This document shows positions 12,201 through 20,112 of a stretch of 64,000 nucleotides of DNA, in pieces. Within the stretch, counting starts at the first letter, position 1; each line of letters begins with the position of its first letter. The notes under the pieces are model-generated. The model saw only the letters and a program-made list of their open reading frames with translations. It searched no databases and had not been told where the DNA came from. The DNA is from Podocnemis expansa (taxonomy: Eukaryota > Chordata > Testudines > Podocnemididae), in NCBI GenBank assembly GCA_007922195.1, contig ML682123.1, positions 1-64,000 of the forward strand, read 5' to 3'. The translations under genes and the position numbers were made by a program.

Positions 12201-13931
12201 GTAGAATGATGACTCCTGCACCACTACAGTCTCTTCCTATCCCCCCACTGCTACCCTATATGTCCCCAGGCAGTGGGGTACAGGGATGCTAAGCAGCAGT
12301 TGCCCAGAGATGGAATCACATTTCCAGTGGCACAGATGAGCCTTACATCCCCCATATAACCTGTCTCCTACCCTGGATGCCTGGGTCCTTTTTCCCTCTG
12401 CAGACATGGAAAAGAATTTCCAGCAGTACCTCTGTAGCTATGTCGACACTGTGGTGCACTCAGCAGTGGCACACATCTGGACGGACCAGGCTGGGCAGAT
12501 GCTGACTGGAGCTCGGGTGGCTGCCAGGATCAAGGTGGGAGAGTGGGGTCTGCTAAAGGGGAGAGGGCCCAAAAGAGGCTGCAGGGAGTGAATGGGGTCA
12601 TGGCTGGAGATGCTGTGCTGAACACAGTGGTGTGGAATGCCTAAAGGGGATGGGTTGAACCAGCCCTGATCTCAGTTCACCTGGGCATTATTTCCTGTAG
12701 GATGTCTACCACTACTTAAGGAAAATATCCTTCAACTTCTCCAGCATCAGCCAGGTACGGGGTCACCCCTCCACACTGTCCACCTTCTCTTGAGATCCTG
12801 GATGATTTTGCGGGGAGTGGGAGGAGAAGGGTACTTACAAGGAGCTGGGTTATATGGTCCCCTCACCTCAGGTATTCTGGCCATTGGCCCATTGCTCTAG
12901 GCCAGGACACTGCTGCTAAAGACCCCCACGATGACCTGCTGAGTGCTGTCCATCCACAGACCATGAGATATCAGGGGGCCTCATCCAAGGAATCCCTCCA
13001 AAGAACCAGCCCCTCCCACTAGGGTGGCAGCAGTGTGGCTATGGCTGTGGAGTCATTAGGAGGGCTGCCCCGCCCCCGGGCTCTCTAAGAATGTGTTGGG
13101 ATTGGGAGAGGGGCTATGGGAATGTGAGGGCCTGGTGCTCAAGGAACAGGGAGATGGTGCTGAATGGGCTGTAGGGGGCCTCTCAGCTCAGAGATTGTTC
13201 TGACCTCACCCCCACCTTGTCATTTCTTCCTTGAACAGCTGGCTGAAAAGTTGGCAGAGATGAGAGATGAGGCAAACAAGAAATCAGTAGAAGCTACCAG
13301 GAAGGAATATGAACAGTTTATGAAAAAGTTGGTGAGTGCAAAGGAGTTCCAGGTCGAGAGTGAGGGGCACTGGCAGAGCTGGGGGGAGCAAGGCTAGGAT
13401 TTCAGGCAGCTACAGATATGAGAACCAGTACCCCCCTGTGGTTGGGTAAGGCCTTTCTCTGCCCCCAATAACCAGTGTCACCCCCCTTCCTGGCAGGCCC
13501 ATGACCACAAGGACATGATCCCCTGCCTGAGGATGAAGCCTGAGGAGATGCAGCAATGTCTGGAGATGAAGTTCTGGGACCTGCTGCAGCGCTGCCAGGA
13601 TGAGCTACTAGGCGAGGACCAACACAAAGATTCTGCCCTGAAGGAGCTGGAGGACAAACTGGTTGAGCAGATGCACCAGTTCCTGCAGACCTATGGAGAG
13701 CTCCATGAAAAGAAGACTGCTAAGCTGGGTCTGGCCATGGGGGGAATCATTCTATCTGTGGTAGGGGCTGGTGTTGGGGCGAGTATCGGTGTAGGTATGG
13801 CTGCAGTTGTGGTGGGGAAAGTGCTGACCATCGGGTTTGATGCAGGGCTCTGTGGCCTCATTGGGGGGAGTTTGGGGGCCTGGATAGGAAAGAAGGTGGG
13901 CAAGAAGAACACAGGCAAAAAAGAGCAGTAA
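87..13931 (+). CDS. RNF112-like: RNF112-like (ZNF179 family) dynamin-type GTPase, 11 coding exons, 5' end outside window
   Basis: The coding join is 87-284, 6239-6376, 6645-6749, 6945-6995, 8810-8866, 9646-9732, 9863-9980, 12404-12534, 12701-12754, 13239-13331, 13497-13931. It totals 1467 nt, giving 488 aa and a stop, with all borders AG/GT and no internal stop. Order (window residue numbers): P-loop GQQHHGKS 46-53, DTEG 119-122, RD guanine-specificity motif in LLVRDW 190-191, a charged helical region, and a Gly/Ala-rich hydrophobic tail 421-474 followed by a Lys-rich end. This is the architecture of RNF112, an atlastin/GBP-related GTPase with an N-terminal RING and C-terminal membrane segments. 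The RING exon must lie left of base 1. Human RNF112 is 631 aa, so about 140 residues are missing. The function in membrane binding and ubiquitin transfer is known for the family, not shown here. Several introns are inflated by transposons. Whether this is the RNF112 orthologue or a reptile paralogue cannot be decided from the window. Confidence 0.85.
285..1599. other. intron, no recognised coding element
   Basis: This is the first part of the large intron. It has short purine-rich and CT-rich stretches and a broken open frame at 594-872, but no motif I recognise. The last few hundred bases may be the leader or LTR of the gypsy fossil that follows; no LTR ends could be fixed. Confidence 0.4.
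1766..2200. repeat. GC-rich internally repetitive block interrupting the gypsy gag
   Basis: It contains repeated units of the type GGCCAGGCCC-GCATCCCC-GGGATGGGGCTGCC-GCAGCC, at about 1915, 1940, 1965 and 2000. This produces long open frames on both strands that are not credible genes. It also contains a 38-bp near-perfect palindrome at 2049-2086. Related GC-rich wording (GGGCATCGCTGGC) recurs near 8240 and 36190, so it is probably a dispersed repeat insertion. Confidence 0.5.
2049..2086. repeat. 38-bp near-perfect palindrome
   Basis: Outer arms CCCCAGATCTCC and GGAGATCTGGGG surround a perfect inner palindrome GCCCAATTGGGC. Only the A/C pair at 2061/2074 fails to match. It could form a hairpin or be an element junction. 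Confidence 0.85.
4021..4312. other. AT-rich intron stretch, nothing recognised
   Basis: This short interval lies between the gypsy integrase remnant and the LTR-like sequence. It has no open frame of note and no recognised repeat. Confidence 0.4.
4729..5285. repeat. 15-bp target site duplication pair around the Penelope insertion
   Basis: TTGATTTAATCCTGT is present identically at 4729-4743 and 5271-5285. It marks the exact empty-site junction. Confidence 0.85.
4744..5270. mobile_element. Penelope-like non-coding insertion with inverted arms
   Basis: Left arm 4791-4979 and right arm 5090-5268 are inverted copies. Both contain GACTAACAGATTTATT, GCTTTCGTGGGAGAAGATCC, ATGCTTCGAAGATGGGTGAA and CATAGGATCAGGTCATA or their complements. 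The same termini flank the reverse transcriptase-bearing Penelope element at 21541-23433. The 15-bp sequence TTGATTTAATCCTGT occurs on both sides (4729-4743 and 5271-5285) as a target site duplication. No coding part remains. Confidence 0.8.
5299..5747. mobile_element. TIR element (TTTCGAAA family), 449 bp, TSD TTA
   Basis: The termini GGGTATGTCCACAC and GTGTGGACATAGCC are inverted repeats, and TTA flanks both ends (5296-5298, 5748-5750). The interior is made of TTTCGAAACAA/TTTCAAAATAA motifs in both orientations and is almost self-complementary. No coding sequence. It is non-autonomous and was probably moved by a transposase encoded elsewhere. Confidence 0.8.
6239..6376 (+). CDS. RNF112-like: RNF112-like exon, switch I region
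   Basis: Acceptor CACTACAG ends at 6238; donor GTGAGT starts at 6377; 46 codons in phase 0. It contains LEGF...T-x-TVTRGVWIWDQPFW, the stretch before the G3 motif in atlastin/GBP-type GTPases, where the switch I threonine lies. The preceding intron is about 5.95 kb and holds a gypsy fossil, an LTR-like sequence, a Penelope insertion and a TIR element. The same intron in the pseudogene copy downstream is only about 0.5 kb. Confidence 0.85.
6645..6749 (+). CDS. RNF112-like: RNF112-like exon with DTEG (G3) motif
   Basis: Acceptor CCCTGCAG ends at 6644; donor GTGGGG starts at 6750; 35 codons, phase 0. It begins VAMFLVDTEGS. D-x-x-G of the G3 motif contacts Mg/gamma-phosphate in this GTPase class. 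Confidence 0.85.
6945..6995 (+). CDS. RNF112-like: RNF112-like small exon (17 codons)
   Basis: Acceptor TTTTCTAG ends at 6944; donor GTGAGT starts at 6996. It encodes IFNIPRLFTRADADYME, matching the segment between G3 and the RD motif of RNF112. It is too short to be called as an open frame, but phase and splice sites fit its neighbours. Confidence 0.75.
7372..7894. mobile_element. TIR element (TTTCGAAA family), TSD CTA
   Basis: It runs from AGATAAGTCCACAT to GTGTGAACACAGCC, with CTA at 7369-7371 and 7895-7897. The interior has TTTCAAAATAA palindromic motifs and a GC-richer middle, including CCATGTTGCCACACCTCCCA, shared with the long element at 14632-16381. It lies in the intron between exons 6945 and 8810. 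Confidence 0.7.
7898..8240. mobile_element. TIR element (AGTTCAGACTAA family), abutting the previous one
   Basis: It starts GGCTATGTCTACACTAGCC directly after the CTA that ends the previous element. Its interior repeats TTAGTCCAGACTAA and AGTTCAAACTAA in both orientations, a motif family distinct from TTTCGAAA. The right end is uncertain: TATAGACATGG at about 8075 or the text near 8240. Confidence 0.6.
8241..8809. other. intron remainder; GC-rich dispersed repeat then T-rich sequence
   Basis: 8241-8340 resembles the text at 36180-36250 (GGCATCGCTGGCACC, then CCTAGTGCC/CAAATCTC variants). 8341-8800 is T-rich with degenerate CTGATT/TTGACTG repeats and no coding signal. Confidence 0.4.
8810..8866 (+). 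CDS. RNF112-like: RNF112-like small exon (19 codons)
   Basis: Acceptor GCACTGCAG ends at 8809; donor GTGAGT starts at 8867. It encodes IFIQVAKEIGKTYNFLPIQ, the helix leading to the strand before the RD motif. Phase 0 at both ends. The intron before it contains two TIR elements (7372-8240). Confidence 0.8.
9150..9594. mobile_element. TIR element (TTTCAAAATAA family), 445 bp, TSD TCT
   Basis: The termini GGATATGTCTACACTG and CAGTGTAGACAGCC are inverted, and TCT flanks both ends. The interior consists of ATTTTGAAATAA motifs in both orientations. It sits 51 bp before the RD-motif exon, but the acceptor and polypyrimidine tract are intact. Confidence 0.75.
9646..9732 (+). CDS. RNF112-like: RNF112-like exon with RD motif
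   Basis: Acceptor CTATTGCAG ends at 9645; donor GTGATG starts at 9733; 29 codons. HVDLLVRDW carries the Arg-Asp pair that replaces the usual N/TKxD guanine motif in atlastin and GBP proteins. The intron before it contains a TIR element (9150-9594). Confidence 0.85.
9863..9980 (+). CDS. RNF112-like: RNF112-like exon (late GTPase domain)
   Basis: Acceptor TTCCTGCAG ends at 9862; donor GTAAGA starts at 9981. The exon is 118 nt and ends in phase 1. It includes THCYLLPHPG, which matches the conserved CxLLPxPG segment at the end of the RNF112 G domain. The split codon G/AC joins it to the exon at 12404. Confidence 0.8.
10137..10402. mobile_element. TIR repeat made of two tandem units (GATATCCGC family)
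   Basis: AGAGCCCTGCA (10137-10147) and TGCAGGGCTCT (10392-10402) are perfect 11-bp inverted ends. Inside, two units of about 130 bp (10141-10265 and 10269-10402) repeat CCCTGCAAAT, GGATATCC, CAGATATCCGCATTATATC, TTTCTTG and GATATGGATCCA. It looks like a small DNA-transposon relic with an internal duplication. Confidence 0.65.
10543..10681 (+). other. unassigned open segment after a splice-like acceptor
   Basis: After CCCCTTCCAG an open frame begins DMVQSRQAHSETVTTVTR and ends at TAA 10679-10681. It lies inside the RNF112-like intron, yet exons 9863 and 12404 already join in phase without it. It could be an alternative terminal exon, a pseudo-exon or repeat-derived. I do not recognise the protein. 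Confidence 0.2.
10700..11580 (-). repeat. LTR-like dispersed repeat, copy 1
   Basis: It shares ordered blocks with 17050-17700: CATACATACAAATGATTT, a CAG(T/A)CCTTA-type block, GTTTGCAGGTT, a CTCTGGTAGACACCCAG-like block, GAGACTGAAGACAAAATG and GATTACAACCTTT-(C/T)-(A/T)-TTGGTACC. Orientation is guessed from TTTATT-like complements of a polyadenylation signal. No coding part. Confidence 0.45.
11581..12403. other. intron stretch, nothing firmly recognised
   Basis: GC-moderate sequence with overlapping chance open frames at 11593-12026 and GCTTATAACCCCTTAA near 11966. There is no splice-consistent exon in phase with the RNF112-like gene. Confidence 0.35.
12404..12534 (+). CDS. RNF112-like: RNF112-like exon (start of helical region)
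   Basis: Acceptor CCTCTGCAG ends at 12403; donor GTGGGA starts at 12535. The exon is 131 nt, entering in phase 1 and leaving in phase 0. It encodes DMEKNFQQYLCSYVDTVV... to GARVAARIK, matching the start of the helical middle domain after the GTPase. The intron upstream is about 2.4 kb and holds a TIR repeat and an LTR-like repeat. Confidence 0.8.
12701..12754 (+). CDS. RNF112-like: RNF112-like small exon (18 codons)
   Basis: Acceptor TTCCTGTAG ends at 12700; donor GTACGG starts at 12755. It encodes DVYHYLRKISFNFSSISQ in phase 0, between the helical exon and the coiled, charged exon. Confidence 0.75.
13239..13331 (+). CDS. RNF112-like: RNF112-like exon (charged helix)
   Basis: Acceptor TTGAACAG ends at 13238; donor GTGAGT starts at 13332; 31 codons. 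LAEKLAEMRDEANKKSVEA followed by TRKEYEQFMKKL is a highly charged amphipathic helix, likely part of the three-helix middle domain. Confidence 0.8.
13497..13931 (+). CDS. RNF112-like: RNF112-like terminal exon with hydrophobic C-terminal tail
   Basis: Acceptor CCTGGCAG ends at 13496; 144 codons, then TAA at 13929-13931. The first half is helical and acidic. The second half, from about 13757, is a Gly/Ala/Val-rich hydrophobic segment with GxxxG-like repeats, then a Lys-rich end (IGKKVGKKNTGKKEQ). RNF112 has paired C-terminal hydrophobic segments that attach it to membranes, and this exon has the matching composition and place. Confidence 0.85.
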   Translation, partial: AHDHKDMIPCLRMKPEEMQQCLEMKFWDLLQRCQDELLGEDQHKDSALKELEDKLVEQMHQFLQTYGELHEKKTAKLGLAMGGIILSVVGAGVGASIGVGMAAVVVGKVLTIGFDAGLCGLIGGSLGAWIGKKVGKKNTGKKEQ

Positions 13932-14631
13932 CAAGGGAGTATGGGGGAAGCCAGGGTAGGGTGTTTGGCTTCGGAGCCCCTGCTGTGTGGTGACACTTAG
14001 TGAGAAGGATCCATCACCCCCTTTCTGGGAAAGTCTGTCCTAGGCCTCAGCCCTGAGAACCTCTGCATAGAGGGGGAGTAGATAAAAAGAATTTTACAAA
14101 AGATAGCTAGATATCAAAAAGACACAGAGATTGGTACTCGAGTACTCTGATCTATCTGGTCCTGAAGAAAAACTGTCCTTGTGAAAAGATAGTGTCCTGT
14201 GCCAAATATGACAACAATATTCAGGAAATTACCAGTCTCCAAGGACCAGTCATTCACTCTCATCAGTTGCACCCTATTTCTCACCTCGTAAACAATTCCT
14301 GTAGCCAATCTTGTAATAAACTGTTTCAAGATTTATTGAACAAGAGAGTTTGCTACAAAGATAAAGCAGGTAAACCCAGATACACACAAATGAGTTACAT
14401 TCTTAAGTTTCAAATGGTGTGAGCAGGAAGGTGGGAGCCCAGTTTGTATAGAAGATGGCCCAGAATATGACAGTAACCAAGAACCCAGGGCAGAGGAACT
14501 ACAGGGAATCAGCACAGTGGATGAGGAGCCTGTGCTGTGGCAGACTTGTAAGGGAGAGGAGCAATAACCCCTTACCCGAAGCATGGGTCTGTCCTTGCCC
14601 TCCCCACTTGGAATCTCAGTCTGTACTCAAG
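13932..14631 (+). other. probable 3' untranslated and flanking region of the RNF112-like gene
   Basis: It follows the stop codon. There is one AATAAA at 14315. The text at 14094-14125 (TTTTACAAAAGATAGCTAGATATCAAAAAGACACA) resembles 16412-16446, so the two sides of the following TIR element share a short repeated sequence. Confidence 0.4.
14315..14320 (+). promoter_or_regulatory. candidate polyadenylation signal AATAAA
   Basis: AATAAA lies 384 bases after the RNF112-like stop codon and before the large TIR element at 14632. It is the first canonical hexamer I found downstream of the stop. Use of this site is inferred only. Confidence 0.4.
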
Positions 14632-16381
14632 GGCTATGTCCACACGAGACTTTGAAATCGAAACAACAGCAGTTGTTTCAATTTAAAAATAGACACGTCC
14701 AGACAACGTTTTCCTTATTTCAAAATAAGGAGCTCCCTTATTTCAAAATGAGGAAAATAATTTTGATATAATAAAACCTGGTTATATATCGAAATGAGGG
14801 TTATTTCGAAACTGCAGTTTCAAAATAACCCCATCTGGCTCTGTTATATCAATATATCCGCGATATAACCCCATTTGGCTCTGTTATGTCGATATAACAG
14901 AATGACCTTCCTCCCAGGGTGCAAAGCATCCTGGGAGGAGGTTCCAACCCCCTCAGCACCCTGGCCAGGGTGCAGAGGGAACGCATGGGGGGCACAGGAG
15001 GGTGGTGGGTCGCAGTGGCTCCCGCAGCAAGCATGCAGCCAGGCGGAACCGCAGCTCCCCCACACAATTGCCCTGCTGTGGGGCCAAGCAGGCAGCCAGG
15101 ACAGACCGCAGCTCCCCCACCCACTTGCCCCACTACAGGGGCACCTGGACAGCCAGGGGGGACTGTGGCTCCCCTGCCTGCATTGATGGCTGCGGGCTCC
15201 AGCCTGCAGCCAGGGAGAACCGCAGCTCCCCCACCCACTTGCTCCACTGCTGTGGTGGTGGGGCAAGTGTGCAGCCAGGGGGACCCGTGGCTCCCCCTCC
15301 CACTTTTCCAGCTGCAGGCTCCAGCTCACAGCCAGGGAGAACCATAGCTCCCCTGCCTGCTTGCCCCATTGCCATCAAGGGGGTCCAGCCAGCTCCCACC
15401 CCTACCCCCAGGGCAGGAGCCGGCAAAACCGGCAAGGGGGTTGAGCCGGCTCCTGCACCCCTGGCCTCCTGCAAGTGGCCAGGGGTGATGGCTGCTCCCC
15501 CAGCCCCTCCCAGGCTCTGCAGCCTGGTCAATTTCACAGAAGTGAAATTGACCAGGCTGCAGAGTCAAGTGGCTCCGCAGCCTGGTCAAAAATTCTGTGA
15601 AATTCAAACCCTCTGTGAAATTGACCAGGCTGGGAAGACAGGGCAGTGGGGCGAGCAGCTGCCGGCACCCCCAGCAAGCCAGGGGAGCTGGCTCCAGGAG
15701 CCCCCCCCCCCGGCTGGCTGCGGGCAAGCCCCACAAGCCAGCTTGGGACCACCACCCCCTGCCAGCTTGCTGGGGCAGCGGGGAAAGCCGGCTGTGGATC
15801 TGTCATCCCCCTGCTGCCAACAAAGGGGGCAGCGGGGAAAGCCAGCTCCACGCCAGCTCCCCGTGGAGCCCAGGGAGCGGGGCCAGGGGGATCTGGTAGG
15901 TGCCTCCCCCCTGCAATGCCGGGGCTGAAGGCTACAAGCCCCAGGGCGCAGGGAGCCTGGCTCTCACCCGCGCTGGCAGAGCTGCAGCCAGCTAGTCCCT
16001 GGGCACGGGAGCCAGCTCTCCCCCTGCTCTGGGGGCTGCAGGAGTGCCCCAGGGTCCATGCCCCACTGCCCCATCAGCGGCGGGGAGGTAGTGCAGGGGG
16101 ATTCCTGCCCCAGGGATTGTTTTCCCCTGCCTGGCTCTTCAGGTGAGAGCCAGGCAGGGGATTGGGTGGCAACATGGCCCCACCAGGGGGCCATGTTGCC
16201 ACACCTCCCATGCTGTCCCTCTGCTGAATCAAAATAGCATGTCCACACACAGGGTATGCTATTTCTATTTGAGGGCTCCCCTTAATTCGAATTAACTCAT
16301 TTCAAAATAAGGACTTTATTTCAAAATAACTCATTTTGAAATAACTTATTTCAAAATAACATTTAATGTGTGGACAAAGCC
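14632..16381. mobile_element. long TIR element with GC-rich core, 1750 bp, TSD AAG
   Basis: The ends GGCTATGTCCACACGAGAC and ATGTGTGGACAAAGCC are inverted, and AAG occurs at 14629-14631 and 16382-16384. Outer parts carry TTTCAAAATAA and TTATATCRATAT motifs. The 1.3-kb core (14915-16200) is GC-rich with degenerate tandem units such as GGGAGAACCGCAGCTCCCCCACCCA at 15060, 15105 and 15215, plus the palindrome GCACCCTGGCCAGGGTGC at 14956-14973. Long open frames on both strands result from composition and are not taken as genes. Related elements lie at 38602, 57264 and 44358. Confidence 0.7.
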
Positions 16382-16859
16382 AAGGGGATGGATGGATAGA
16401 TAGACAGATAGGTTTTACAACACATAGCTACATATCAAAAGGACACACATACAGAGTGATTGATTTATAATGCGATCACCGAGATCAGGATGCAGCTGGA
16501 TCCTGTCGATGTCTCTTCATAAATAATGTTCCCCTGGTTCTTGTACTCGGAGCCAGCCCCTCTGTTCCTGAATCATAATTTTCATTTTGTTTCTATTTTC
16601 CCACCTTGTTTTTGAAAAACTATTTCAATATCTTGGGGTTTGGCTGGAACGATTGTTTGTGTATTTTCCTCTCCACTGAAAAACTAAGTGGGTTGATGAT
16701 GACTTCTGATCTTTTCTCCTTCATGTCCCAGCTTCCTGTGAAAGGTGATACAAAGGGGGCAGGGTGGCTAGAAGACAAATATAATAATCCCAAGACAACA
16801 GAGTTCAATTTATTCACTCAACAAAACCTACTTTCTCTTACTTAAAAAAAAAAAAAAAA
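16382..16859. other. intergenic stretch ending in an A-tract
   Basis: It begins with GGATGGATAGATAGACAGATAGG, a GATA-rich simple repeat, and ends in a pure A-run at about 16843-16860. No coding signal is recognised. Confidence 0.4.
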
Positions 16860-17040
16860 AGCAGAAGTTTTCCCACAGAAAAGGGTTTTTGGATACAAAA
16901 ATCAGTTTTTTGACGCCAAAAATTCTGAGATGATATATTTCAATCAGCTGGAAAGAGGAGGGATTACAGCATCTGTGCCTTCATTAGAGAGAAAAGAGGT
17001 TGTTCTAACTCATGCTTTTTACTCAAGAACATTCTCTTGG
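16860..17040 (-). repeat. fragment of the Harbinger-array unit
   Basis: The text ATCAGTTTTTTGACG-CAAAAATTCTGA-ATATTTCAATCAGCTGGAA-GCCTTCA-AAAGAGGTTGTTCTAACTCATG matches the non-coding part of the unit repeated at 54430-54580, 58985-59110 and 63175-63290. It is an isolated, diverged copy. Confidence 0.5.
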
Positions 17041-17049
17041 CCCCAAAGG

Positions 17050-17700
17050 TTCAGCCATACTGCCAGATCGATATAAGTCCCATGCTGCCATCCAGTCTTT
17101 TAGTACCAAAAGCTAAAGATTTATTACAAAAGGAAAGAAACAAACCATAGGAGTAAAGTCAAATGATTAGGGCTATCACATACATACAAATGATTTAAAT
17201 GTCCAAAGAAATCAGATCCTCAGTAGAATTGCTGCATTTGCAGGTTTCTACAATCCCTCTAGTGTGCATCCAGTACCCTGATGGGTCTCAGGCCTTTGTT
17301 TCACAGCTTCAGGTCATTCAGAGGTAGATAAAGACTGAAGATTGAAGACTGGCTGAGGGCAAAATGGATGTGGTTTAGCTGCCTTTGCCATTCTGCTTGT
17401 GGAAATTTATAGGCATAAGATGGATCCAGCATCACAGGAATAAGTCCTGATGACTCATCAGGTGTAGCCTCAGCTGCTCCCCCTGAGCCCTTGTACATGT
17501 CAGTTCCCTTCATGTTCATCGAGCAGCAAGTGCTGCAGCCATCCTGTCCGGGGAGTTTTCCAGAAACACAGCACAAGTTGAACTAAAGATACATCCAACA
17601 TGGCCATAACTTCAAATACAAATATGATGCGTGTGTTTGAACAGTCTCATCACACTGGCAAATTATAACCTTTTCAGTGGTACCTGCCATGACCTATGAG
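17050..17700 (-). repeat. LTR-like dispersed repeat, copy 2
   Basis: It is related to 10700-11580 through CATACATACAAATGATTT, TTTGCAGGTTTCTACAAT, GACTGAAGATTGAAGACT, CAAAATGGATG and AATTATAACCTTTTCAGTGGTACC. No open reading frame of interest. Confidence 0.45.
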
Positions 17701-18628
17701 AGCCGGCATCAGTGAAGGACCAGGTACGATACCTAGGGTTCTTGTCAGTAATACAACACTAAACTGACCCATGGCCCCGCCCAGTCTCCTGGGACACCAT
17801 ACAATGTTCCCAGGGCTCTGGTTTGGGAATACAGTATAATGAGACTTCATAAATTCAATGAACAGAACCCACCTCACTTCAGACTACATGGGGTGTGTAC
17901 CTCAATTCTCACTTCTTGCTTTCTTCCCTACTGACTGTCATGGTCACAGTGTCCACCTCTCATTTGGGGAGCACAGCCAATCCTTTCCTGCAGGCTTTTG
18001 ACAAATGCAGACTTGACAAGACCCACTCCACAGTTCCCTTCTGTCACCTCTGGGCCTCAAGGAGTTCCCATCTCATAGCTGCCACAATCATTAACTTTAC
18101 TTTTAAAAATGGGAGGAAAGGGTTCTTCCATTCCTGAGAGTAGCCCTTTGTCAGGCCTGTGGCAACGTCAGAAGGAAACCCTCAACCCCTCACTGCTGCC
18201 CTTAAAATACTGGATTATCTTTCCACCATGTTTTGAGCTCTGTTTAGGTGAGAGTGAATTTTTCGTTGGAACTGGCTAAACATATTTCTGCTGTCATTTG
18301 TTCATACAATTGAAAGACACAATTTATTATTCCTGCACTTAACGTGAAAGGGATTTGTAACCCAAAACCAGCCCTACCAAACAGTTCCCATCATACCCAG
18401 TACTTGGGTGGGTTTATCCATATACTATGAAATTATGCTATGTTCTTTACTGTATTTATCCAGATACAAAGCCTATACCAATAAAGTGACCCCCCCGCCC
18501 TTCAGCTGACTGAGCAGGGAAAGTGCCCGCAGGCACACATAACTTGATTCCATGAATCACACAGCTTGTTTAAGAAATATTCCTACATTCTTTCTCTCTC
18601 CCTCAGACTTCTGCTGTCAGGAAAGGAC
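17701..18628. other. intergenic stretch upstream of the RNF112-like pseudogene
   Basis: Nothing coding is recognised. The last 100 bases, up to CTCTCCCTCAG at 18595-18605, may be the decayed 5' region or intron end of the pseudogene. Confidence 0.35.
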
Positions 18629-19935
18629 ATGTCTGGGCTGGAGCTCTGATATCCTCCATTAGCAGCCTCCTGCTCCCAGTCTGGTCCATGACCCACTCAG
18701 TGTGGTCTGGAGAGATGATGACTCCAGGAGGGCATCACCTGCTCCATCTGCCTGGATATCTTCAATGACCCTGTTGCCATAAAGTGTGGCCACAATTTTT
18801 GACAGGTCTGCCTTAAGTCTTATCAATGGGGGGTGTCGGCCTGGGGTCCACAGTGCCCTGAGCGCTGGGTTCCCTGCTCCAGAGACATAAAGATCCCAGA
18901 TACACAGCTGAGATTCCTGGTGGAGAAAATCACCCAGTGAGACCAGAGGGGCCAGACTAGAGAAAGGGGCCTTGCCCCTCCAGAGGTGCTGGCTGCCAGT
19001 TGCCCCAAGCTGGCTGGCCAGGGGTGGCACCCAGATCTGACCCTGCTCTCTCCCTGCGGAAGAAGGCAAGAATTCAGCTGGAGCTCAGGTGCCTGGTGCA
19101 GCTGGTACACCTGGATGAGGAAAGGGGCCTGATCCTGGATGAGGAGGCTCTGGGTCACTACCTGGAGCAGGGTGAAGTGGGAGATGCCACCGTCTGCCTG
19201 GTGTCCGTCATGGAGGAGCAGCACCAGAGCAAATCCTTCATAATGAATTTCCTACTGCCCTGACTCTAGAGCCTGATGAATGGCAATGGGAGCCCAGATA
19301 TGAGCAGGCCCATTGCAACACTGTTATAAGCAGCCCTAGATAAGGCCTCTTTCTTTTCACCATAGCCCTATTCTCTCCAACTAGAGCCATGCCCCAGTAC
19401 TTCAGGCCCTGCCCTTTAACCACAACCCAGCTGGTCCCATTCCTTTCTCACTGCAGGCCATGCTCCCTACACCAAATTTCCCCAGTCCCCAGTTAATCCT
19501 CTTCTCCTGTACCAAACCCACACTTCAGCAAATGAGGCCCCACCCTCTAACCATGGCCCTTCCCCAGTACCAAAGAACCCATGCTCCAGCCAAGGTCATT
19601 CCCTAGCACTATTGGTCCCACTTTTCAGTCATGGCCCTTCCCCTAACATCACAGGCCCCACCCTTCAACCGTGGTCCCAATCCAGCCCCAGGTCTCTGTC
19701 CCCTTCCCCAGTGTCCCACACCTGCCCCCTGAAGATCCCAGACCCAAACCTCATTCTCTTGTGACCTTGTTCTGATCACCTCTTACAGGAGCCTACAGAC
19801 ATGTAGTGGATGGCCTGAGAGGATGAGGCCCTGGGGCATGTGATTGAGTGTCACACCAGGAAAGCAGCTGTCAGCCTGAGAAGGGAAGTGTGGATGTGGG
19901 ACCAGACCATCTGGGTCCAGACCTCAGAGAGGAAG
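18629..19935 (+). pseudogene. RNF112-like pseudogene: RNF112-like pseudogene (RING, P-loop and switch exons only)
   Basis: Three decayed exons keep the family order. (1) 18629-18940: ATG start and RING finger in one frame (ITCSICLDIFNDP, KCGHNF, QVCLKSY, CPERW). There are five TGA stops, one of which (18800-18802) sits where the RING cysteine after NF is expected. (2) About 19078-19290: matches the P-loop exon of the active gene (LVQLVHLDEE, ILDEEALGHYLEQG, VCLVSVMEEQHQSKSF). The nucleotide-binding glycines are lost, and TGA and TAG follow at 19261 and 19267. (3) 19789-19935: the switch exon (EVWMWDQTIWVQ) with acceptor TCTTACAG and donor GTGAAT but two stops. The later exons are missing, replaced from about 20028 by transposon text. 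The homology is direct, and loss of function is clear. Confidence 0.85.
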
Positions 19936-20027
19936 GTGAATGGGGCAGGGGGCAGGAAGGGGTATGGGGACTGCAAAACTAGAAAAGAGGGTGCTGTATG
20001 AAGAGAGGTGGGGGGACAGTCTACCCC

Positions 20028-20112
20028 GTCATTTCAAAATAACGTCTGTTGTTTTGGAACAATAAAACCTAGGTTGTAATCAAAATAGCGGTTATTTTGA
20101 AATGGTTGTTGC
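20028..20112 (+). mobile_element. fragment of a TTTCAAAATAA-family TIR element
   Basis: GTCATTTCAAAATAACGTC, AACAATAAAACCTAGGTTG and TAATCAAAATAGCGGTTATT match the interior of the TIR element at 7372-7894. It marks the point where pseudogene sequence ends. Confidence 0.65.

Noticed and set aside
14844..16248. Frames up to 308 codons (Pro/Ala/Gly-rich) on both strands
   Set aside because: They lie within the GC-rich core of a TIR element bounded by inverted ends and a TSD; stop codons are rare by composition.
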